A stretch of 64,000 nucleotides of DNA. Source: Streptomyces sp. NBC_00306. Lineage in GTDB: Bacteria; Actinomycetota; Actinomycetes; Streptomycetales; Streptomycetaceae. The translations under genes and the position numbers were made by a program. The stretch spans positions 5,394,001-5,458,000 of the forward strand of contig NZ_CP108032.1 in assembly GCF_036169555.1 (NCBI RefSeq), written 5' to 3'. Under the pieces are notes generated by a model that was not told where the DNA came from, made no database searches, and saw only the letters and a program-made list of their open reading frames with translations. Position 1 is the first letter of the stretch. Every line of letters begins with the position of its first letter. Positions 58,114-64,000 of the stretch are shown one piece after another.

Positions 58114-61100
58114 CTAGGCGTCGAAGACCTCGTCGACCAGCTGCTGCTGCTCCGCCTGGTGGCGCTTGGCCGAGCCGACCGCCGGGGACGAGCCGTGCGG
58201 ACGCGAGATGCGGCGCAGACGCTCGCCGTGCGGGATGTCCGCACCGACGGCCAGGTCCAGGTGGTCGATCAGGTTCAGCGCGATGAACGGCCACGCACCC
58301 TGGTTCGCCGGCTCCTCCTGCGCCCAGAGGTACTTCTCGGCGTTCGGGAACTTGGCGATCTCTGCCTGGAGCTCCTTGCCCGGCAGCGGGTACAGCCGCT
58401 CCAGACGCAGGATCGCGGTGTCCGTGACGCCGCGCTTGACCCGCTCGGCCTCCAGGTCGTAGTAGACCTTGCCGGAGCAGAAGACGACCTTGCGGACCGC
58501 GTTCGGGTCCACCGACTCGTCGCCGATCACCGGGCGGAAGCCGCCGTTGACGAACTCCTCCGCCTTCGACGCCGCGGCCTTCAGACGCAGCATCGACTTC
58601 GGCGTGAAGACGATCAGCGGCTTGTGGTGCGGGTTGTGGACCTGCCAGCGCAGCAGGTGGAAGTAGTTCGACGGCAGGGTCGGCATCGCGACCGTCATGT
58701 TGTTCTGCGCGCACATCTGGAGGAAGCGCTCGGGGCGCGCGGAGCTGTGGTCCGGGCCCTGGCCCTCGTAGCCGTGCGGCAGCAGCAGCGTGACGCCGGA
58801 GGTCTGGCCCCACTTCTGCTCGGCGGAGGAGATGAACTCGTCGACGACGGTCTGCGCGCCGTTGACGAAGTCACCGAACTGCGCCTCCCACATGACCAGC
58901 GCGTCCGGGCGGGCCAGCGAGTAGCCGTACTCGAAGCCCATCGCCGCGTACTCGCTGAGCAGCGAGTCGTAGACGTTGTAGCGGGCCTGGTCCTCGGAGA
59001 GGTAGAGCAGCGGGGTGTAGTCCTCGCCGGTCTCCTGGTCCACCAGCACCGCGTGGCGCTGGCCGAACGTGCCGCGGCGGGTGTCCTGACCGGACAGCCG
59101 GACCGTGGTGCCCTCCATCAGCAGCGAGCCGATGGCGAGCGTCTCGCCCATGCCCCAGTCGATGGTGCCGTCCTCGACCGACGCCGCACGGCGCTGCATC
59201 TGCGGCATCAGCCGCGGGTGCACGGTGACGTGGTCGGGGATGTTGACCTGGGACTCGGCGATCCGCTTCACGACCTCCTGGGAGACCGCGGTGGTGAGGG
59301 CCACCGGGAACTCGGCCTGCGCGTCCGGGACATGCGCCGGGGCCGGCAGGCTGGTCGCCTCGCGGACCTCCGCGAAGACCTTCTCCAGCTGGCCCTGGAA
59401 GTCCTGGAGCGCCTGCTCCGCCTCTTCCAGCGTGATGTCGCCCCGGCCGATCAGCGACTCGGTGTAGAGCTTGCGCACCGAACGCTTCTTGTCGATCAGG
59501 TTGTACATCTGCGGGTTGGTGAACTGCGGGTTGTCGCCCTCGTTGTGACCGCGGCGGCGGTAGCAGATGAGGTCGATCACGACGTCCTTGTTGAACGTCT
59601 GGCGGAACTCGAAGGCGAGCCGCGCGACGCGGACCACGGCCTCCGGGTCGTCGCCGTTCACGTGGAAGATCGGCGCCTCGATCATGCGGGCCACGTCGGT
59701 CGCGTACATCGACGAACGCGACGACTCCGGGGCGGCGGTGAAGCCGACCTGGTTGTTGATGACGATGTGGACCGTGCCGCCGGTGCGGTAGCCGCGCAGC
59801 TGCGACATGTTCAGCGTCTCGGCGACGACACCCTGGCCGGCGAAGGCCGCGTCACCGTGCAGGGCGACCGGCAGGACCGTGAAGTCCGTGCCGCCCTTGT
59901 TGATGACGTCCTGCTTGGCGCGTGCGACACCCTCCAGCACCGGGTCGACCGCCTCCAGGTGGGAGGGGTTGGCGACGAGCGAGACCTTGATCTGCTCGCC
60001 GTCCAGACCGGTGAAGGTGCCGTTGGCACCCAGGTGGTACTTCACGTCGCCGGAGCCGTGCATCGACTTCGGGTCGAGGTTGCCCTCGAACTCCCGGAAG
60101 ATCTGCGCGTACGACTTGCCGACGATGTTCGCGAGCACGTTCAGCCGGCCGCGGTGGGCCATGCCGATGACGACCTCGTCCAGGCGGGACTCGGCGGCGG
60201 AGTCGATGACCGCGTCGAGCAGCGGGATGACGGACTCGCCGCCCTCCAGCGAGAACCGCTTCTGACCGACGTACTTGGTCTGCAGGAACGTCTCGAACGC
60301 CTCGGCGGCGTTGAGCCGGCGCAGGATCCGCAGCTGCTCCTCGCGCTCGGGCTTGGTGTGCCCGCGCTCGACGCGGTCCTGGATCCACTTGCGCTGCTTC
60401 GGGTCCTGGATGTGCATGAACTCGATGCCGGTGGTGCGGCAGTACGAGTCGCGCAGGACGCCGAGGATGTCGCGCAGCTTCATCATCGACTTGCCGGAGA
60501 AGCCGCCGACCGCGAACTCGCGCTCCAGGTCCCACAGCGTGAGCCCGTGCTCGGTGATGTCCAGGTCGGGGTGCTTGCGCTGGCGGTACTCCAGCGGGTC
60601 GGTGTCGGCCATGACGTGGCCGCGGACCCGGTAGGAGTGGATCAGCTCGAAGACCCGGGCGGCCTTGGTGACGTCGTCGTCGTGGCTGGCGTCGATGTCC
60701 TTGAACCAGCGGACCGGCTCGTAGGGGATGCGCAGCGCCTGGAAGATGTCGTCGTAGAAGCCCTGCTCGCCGAGCAGGAAGTTGGCGACGACCCGCAGGA
60801 ACTCGCCGGAGGCGGCGCCCTGGATGACCCGGTGGTCGTACGTGCTGGTGAGGGTCATCACCTTGGAGATGCCCAGGCGGTTCAGGGTGTCCTGCGAGGT
60901 GCCCTGGAACTCGGCCGGGTAGTCCATGGAGCCGACGCCCATGATGACCGACTGCCCGGGCATCAGACGCGGCACCGAGTGGACGGTGCCGAGGCCGCCG
61001 GGGTTGGTCAGCGAGACGGTGACGCCGGTGAAGTCGTCCATCGTCAGCTTGTTGTTCCGGGCGCGGCGGACGATGTCCTCGTACGCCTGCCAGAACTCGA

Positions 61101-62007
61101 AGAAGTTGAGCGTCTCGGCCTTCTTGATGGCCGCGACGACCAGCTGGCGGTCGCCGTTCGGCTTCACCAGGTCGATGGCGAGGCCGAAGTTCACGTGCTC
61201 CGGCTTGACCAGGGTGGGCTTGCCGTCCTTCTCCGCGAAGGAGTAGTTCATCGACGGCATGGCCTTGAGGGCCTGCACCATCGCGTACCCGATGAGGTGG
61301 GTGAAGGAGACCTTCCCGCCCCGGGCGCGCTTGAGGTGGTTGTTGATGACGATGCGGTTGTCGAAGAGCAGCTTCACCGGGACCGCGCGCACGGACGTGG
61401 CCGTCGGCAGTTCCAGCGAGGCGTTCATGTTCTTCGCAACGGCGGCCGAGGGGCCGCGCAGCGTCACGTACTCGGGTCCCGAGGGGGCCTCGGTGTCCGG
61501 TGCGGCCTTCGCGGCCTCCGCCTTGGCGGGTGCGGCCTTCGCCGGCGCGGCCTTGGCCGGAGCGGGCTGCGCCGCCTTGGGCGCGGCGGCCGGGGCCGCC
61601 TTCGCCGCGGGAGCGGCCTGGGCCGGTGCGGCGGGCTGCGCGGACGGGGCCTTCGCGGCGGGTGCGGCCTGCGGAGCGGCGCTCACGCCGTTCGCTGCGG
61701 CACTGCCGGTCTGACCGGCGGTACCCGCAGCCCCCGCGGCTGCGGTACCGGGCTGCGCGGGAGCAGCGTCCGCGGCCGTGCTTCCGTCGGAGGGCTTCGC
61801 CGCCGTGGCGGCAGAGCTGCCGCCGCCAGGCTTGTAGTCGGCGAAGAAGTCCCACCAGGCGCGGTCGACGGAATTGGGGTCCTGGAGGTACTGCTGGTAG
61901 ATCTCGTCGACGAGCCACTCATTGGGCCCGAATGCGGCGGCAGGGTTCTCGCCCTGCGCGCCTTGGTCGGTCGAGATGCTCGAGTTACTGGGGGACTGAG
62001 ACGACAC
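58114..62007 (-). CDS. kgd: Multifunctional 2-oxoglutarate dehydrogenase E2-E1 / decarboxylase
   Basis: About 1,297 residues. An N-terminal E1-anchor segment (GPNEWLVDEIYQQYLQ, WWDFFADYKPG) and a long Ala/Pro linker precede an E2 acyltransferase domain (SFTHLIGYAMVQALKA, TYDHRVIQGAASGEF) and the TPP-dependent E1 part (DVVIDLICYRRRGHNEGDNP, GDAAFAGQGVVAETLN, ALVMWEAQFGDFVNGAQT). Actinobacterial KGD combines 2-oxoglutarate decarboxylase, dehydrogenase and acyltransfer in the TCA cycle. The GTG at 62007 has GAGGG 11 nt upstream; a GTG at 62034 adds nine residues without a better site. It is convergent with the conflict operon. Confidence 0.93.
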   Translation of the reverse strand: MSSQSPSNSSISTDQGAQGENPAAAFGPNEWLVDEIYQQYLQDPNSVDRAWWDFFADYKPGGGSSAATAAKPSDGSTAADAAPAQPGTAAAGAAGTAGQTGSAAANGVSAAPQAAPAAKAPSAQPAAPAQAAPAAKAAPAAAPKAAQPAPAKAAPAKAAPAKAEAAKAAPDTEAPSGPEYVTLRGPSAAVAKNMNASLELPTATSVRAVPVKLLFDNRIVINNHLKRARGGKVSFTHLIGYAMVQALKAMPSMNYSFAEKDGKPTLVKPEHVNFGLAIDLVKPNGDRQLVVAAIKKAETLNFFEFWQAYEDIVRRARNNKLTMDDFTGVTVSLTNPGGLGTVHSVPRLMPGQSVIMGVGSMDYPAEFQGTSQDTLNRLGISKVMTLTSTYDHRVIQGAASGEFLRVVANFLLGEQGFYDDIFQALRIPYEPVRWFKDIDASHDDDVTKAARVFELIHSYRVRGHVMADTDPLEYRQRKHPDLDITEHGLTLWDLEREFAVGGFSGKSMMKLRDILGVLRDSYCRTTGIEFMHIQDPKQRKWIQDRVERGHTKPEREEQLRILRRLNAAEAFETFLQTKYVGQKRFSLEGGESVIPLLDAVIDSAAESRLDEVVIGMAHRGRLNVLANIVGKSYAQIFREFEGNLDPKSMHGSGDVKYHLGANGTFTGLDGEQIKVSLVANPSHLEAVDPVLEGVARAKQDVINKGGTDFTVLPVALHGDAAFAGQGVVAETLNMSQLRGYRTGGTVHIVINNQVGFTAAPESSRSSMYATDVARMIEAPIFHVNGDDPEAVVRVARLAFEFRQTFNKDVVIDLICYRRRGHNEGDNPQFTNPQMYNLIDKKRSVRKLYTESLIGRGDITLEEAEQALQDFQGQLEKVFAEVREATSLPAPAHVPDAQAEFPVALTTAVSQEVVKRIAESQVNIPDHVTVHPRLMPQMQRRAASVEDGTIDWGMGETLAIGSLLMEGTTVRLSGQDTRRGTFGQRHAVLVDQETGEDYTPLLYLSEDQARYNVYDSLLSEYAAMGFEYGYSLARPDALVMWEAQFGDFVNGAQTVVDEFISSAEQKWGQTSGVTLLLPHGYEGQGPDHSSARPERFLQMCAQNNMTVAMPTLPSNYFHLLRWQVHNPHHKPLIVFTPKSMLRLKAAASKAEEFVNGGFRPVIGDESVDPNAVRKVVFCSGKVYYDLEAERVKRGVTDTAILRLERLYPLPGKELQAEIAKFPNAEKYLWAQEEPANQGAWPFIALNLIDHLDLAVGADIPHGERLRRISRPHGSSPAVGSAKRHQAEQQQLVDEVFDA

Positions 62008-62287
62008 GGCGGCAACCGCCCTCTTCCGCTTCACAAGGTGATGGACAGCGGGAATTAAGGCTACGCCTCCCTGGCCGGGAGATGCAGGCCGGGCTGGTCA
62101 TCGTCGCGCAAGTCACACCGAAAGGCGGGTTTCGGGGCTGACAATGGCGGGAAACAAGCACGGTTCGACCGCGCCACGGGTCGGCGACACCGTGGCCGTG
62201 GCCCTCCGGCCCGCCGTAGGAACGGCCGCGCGGGCCCGTCCTCACAGAACATCACGCTGAACAGCCGGTTCCGGTTCGAACCCTACG

Positions 62288-63409
62288 TCAACCGCGTGGC
62301 GACGGGATTCCCGGAAGGGTGACCCGGATCCGGCAGCCGCGGGCGGATTCGGCCACGCCGATGCGCCCGCCGTGCAGATCCACCGCCCAGCGCGCGATGG
62401 CCAGGCCCAGACCCGTACCGCCGTCGCTGCCCTTGCCGTGCGGGGCCAGGATGCTGCCCCGGTTGAACCGCTCGAAGACCCGGTGGCGCTCCTGCTCGGG
62501 AATGCCCGGGCCCTCGTCGACCACTTCCAGGTCCAGCGACTCCGGCTGGGCGCCGCGCCGTGCCCGTACCGTCACCCGGCCGTGCGGCGGCGAGTGCTTC
62601 ACCGCGTTGTCGATCAGATTGGCGACCACCTGGTGCAGCCGCTCGGCGTCCGCGTGCGCGGTCAGCTCGGGCGGTGAGACGTCCAGATGGAGATGCACGT
62701 CGGTACGGGTGTGGTTGCCCGAGCCCGAGGCCACACGGCGATGGGCGGCGGCCAGGTTGGCCTCCTTCAGTACCCCGGAGAGATACGGCCACACCTCGAA
62801 ACGCCGGGCCCTCAGGGGCACGACCCCGTTGTCCAGCCGGGACAGGTCCAGCAGCGTCTCGACCAGCCGGCCCAGCCGCTCGGTCTGCTTCAGCGCCGTG
62901 CGCATCGTCTCGGGATCGGCCGCGGACACCCCGTCGACCACGTTCTCCAGGACGGCCCGCAGTGCGGCGATGGGGGTCCGCAGCTCGTGCGAGACATTGG
63001 CGACCAGTTCCTTGCGGTGCCGGTCCACCGCCTCCAGGTCGTCCGCCATGCGGTTGATCGTCGAGGCGAGGTCGCCGAGCTCGTCACGGCGGTCGGCGCC
63101 GCTCACCCGGCGGGTGTAGTCACCGTGCGATATGCCCTTGGCGACGGTGTTCATCTCGTCCAGCGGCGCGGTCAGGCCGTGCGCCACGAACTGGGTGATC
63201 AGCAGCGTGGCTATCACCGAGAAGACCGTGATGAAGCGCAGCTCGGTCTGTGTGCGCAGGGCGACGACGAGCAGCCCCGTGGTGATGAAGACCGAGACGA
63301 CGACGAGCGCGCCGAGCTTGGTCTTGATCGAGATCGACAGGGAGGCGGACCGCAGCCGGTTCAGCCGGTCGGGGCGGCCGGGCGGCTCGTCCCGGAGGCG
63401 GCGCCTCAT
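62288..63409 (-). CDS. Sensor histidine kinase of an OmpR-type two-component system
   Basis: A 373-residue membrane kinase: two N-terminal helices (KLGALVVVSVFITTGLLVVA and FITVFSVIATLLITQFVAHG) with almost no periplasmic loop between, a HAMP domain (LTAPLDEMNTVAKGISHGDY), the HisKA motif VANVSHELRTPIAALRAVLE, and a HATPase (HQVVANLIDNAVKHS N box, DEGPGIP G1, GTGLGLAIARWAV G2). The short loop suggests intramembrane sensing. The start overlaps the response regulator stop (ATGA). Confidence 0.92.
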   Translation of the reverse strand: MRRRLRDEPPGRPDRLNRLRSASLSISIKTKLGALVVVSVFITTGLLVVALRTQTELRFITVFSVIATLLITQFVAHGLTAPLDEMNTVAKGISHGDYTRRVSGADRRDELGDLASTINRMADDLEAVDRHRKELVANVSHELRTPIAALRAVLENVVDGVSAADPETMRTALKQTERLGRLVETLLDLSRLDNGVVPLRARRFEVWPYLSGVLKEANLAAAHRRVASGSGNHTRTDVHLHLDVSPPELTAHADAERLHQVVANLIDNAVKHSPPHGRVTVRARRGAQPESLDLEVVDEGPGIPEQERHRVFERFNRGSILAPHGKGSDGGTGLGLAIARWAVDLHGGRIGVAESARGCRIRVTLPGIPSPRG

Positions 63410-64000
63410 GGGGCAGGCGTCTCCAGGGCGTATCCGACGCCGTGCACCGTACGGATCCGCTCGGCGCCGATCTTCCGGCGCAGCGCCTTGATGTGGCTGT
63501 CGACGGTGCGGGTGCCCGAGGCGTCGGCCCAGTCCCACACCTCCGCGAGGAGCTGCTCGCGGGACAGGACGGCGCGCGGGGTGTTCGCGAGGCACACCAG
63601 CAGATCGAACTCGGTGGGCGTCAGGTGCACGTCGTCACCGCGGACGCGCACGCGGCGCTGGGCGTGGTCGACCTCCAGCTCGCCGAGACGCAGGATCCCG
63701 CTGCGCGGTGTCACCGCGGCGAGCGCGGCACGCTCCACCCGGCGCAGGAGCACATGTACCCGGGCCGCCAGCTCACGCATCGAGAACGGCTTCGTCATGT
63801 AGTCGTCGGCGCCGACGCCCAGCCCCACGAGCATGTCGGTCTCGTCGTCGCGGGCCGTGAGCATCAGCACCGGTACCGGGCGCTGCGCCTGGACCCTGCG
63901 GCAGACCTCGAGACCGTCGAAGCCCGGAAGCATCACGTCGAGGACCATCAGGTCGGGCTGCCAGGCCTCGGCCGCGTCGACGGCGGCGGGGCCGTCGGAG
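63406..64000 (-). CDS. OmpR-family response regulator, 3' part
   Basis: The phospho-acceptor Asp is in MVLDVMLPGFDGLEV and the conserved Lys in DDYMTKPFSM; a winged helix follows (LTPTEFDLLVCLANTPRAVL, SREQLLAEVWDW, TVDSHIKALRRKIG, RTVHGVGYAL). Its start lies beyond the right edge of the window, so the first few dozen residues are missing. It is the partner of the overlapping kinase gene. Confidence 0.93.
   Translation of the reverse strand, partial: SDGPAAVDAAEAWQPDLMVLDVMLPGFDGLEVCRRVQAQRPVPVLMLTARDDETDMLVGLGVGADDYMTKPFSMRELAARVHVLLRRVERAALAAVTPRSGILRLGELEVDHAQRRVRVRGDDVHLTPTEFDLLVCLANTPRAVLSREQLLAEVWDWADASGTRTVDSHIKALRRKIGAERIRTVHGVGYALETPAP

Noticed and set aside
57559..62058. A 1,499-codon forward ORF opposite kgd and overlapping the SAV_2336 gene
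   Set aside because: It is the antisense frame of two well-supported genes. Long stop-free antisense frames are common at this GC content and its product has no domain.
62250..62290. A tRNA fragment suggested by GGTTCGAACCC
   Set aside because: Only the T-loop-like motif is present; no acceptor, D or anticodon stems can be drawn.

Overview
The window is high-GC actinobacterial chromosome, almost certainly Streptomyces. The evidence is strong GC bias at third codon positions, GTG/TTG starts, AGGAGG-type ribosome sites, many leaderless genes, and hallmark genes: DasR and its dre sites, WblE, a SigH/anti-sigma pair, an EshA-type encapsulin, snapalysin, nickel SOD with SodX, and a fused E2-E1 Kgd. 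From memory the order resembles the nrdAB-das-wblE-sigH-eshA-sodN-kgd stretch of the S. coelicolor core chromosome; I could not align them.

Layout. 0-3.1 kb: nrdA and the 5' part of nrdB (class Ia ribonucleotide reductase), read leftward behind two NrdR boxes, a cobalamin riboswitch and a hairpin that buries the nrdA ribosome site. 3.2-5.6 kb: a cstA-ybdD peptide/pyruvate uptake pair. 5.9-12.9 kb: the GlcNAc block, with dasR divergent from dasABC, a GH3 hexosaminidase and a SIS-domain sugar-phosphate enzyme. Two dre operators lie between dasR and dasA; a third candidate precedes the PdtaS-like sensor kinase at 13.4 kb. 15-18.5 kb: wblE, a diacylglycerol-kinase-like enzyme, a small membrane protein, and sigH with its anti-sigma. 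18.7-22.2 kb: UBP zinc finger, Na+/H+ antiporter, PLP enzyme and amidase.

22.5-25.8 kb: a Family 2B encapsulin shell with a cyclic-nucleotide-binding domain, a polyprenyl diphosphate synthase that is the probable cargo, and a GNAT. 25.9-32.4 kb: small enzymes, truncated globin, snapalysin with its LysR regulator, and TetR/EamA and WYL regulators. 32.4-35.6 kb is an accessory patch. A 65-bp exact direct repeat brackets about 1.06 kb carrying a small secreted protein; beyond it are an epoxide-hydrolase-like protein with a destroyed catalytic triad and a second small secreted protein. 35.8-46.4 kb: sodN/sodX, CGNR protein, methyltransferase, polar amino acid ABC transporter, malic enzyme, quinone-oxidoreductase-like protein, GH5 hydrolase and MBL hydrolase. 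46.4-50.8 kb: an HTH/Clp-N operon with a fully readable operator-promoter, a 0.76-kb repeat-filled palindromic intergenic region, and a PadR/DUF4097 operon.

51.2-58.0 kb is the most system-like locus: trypsin-co-occurring-domain protein, trypsin-VMAP fusion, MoxR ATPase, and a SAV_2336/vWA-like protein with a helical-repeat tail. This matches predicted NTP-dependent conflict (defence-like) ternary systems. 58.1-64 kb: the giant kgd gene and a two-component system whose response regulator runs off the right edge.

At least ten start codons lie 6-7 nt after a TANNNT hexamer, so leaderless transcription is a feature of the whole window.
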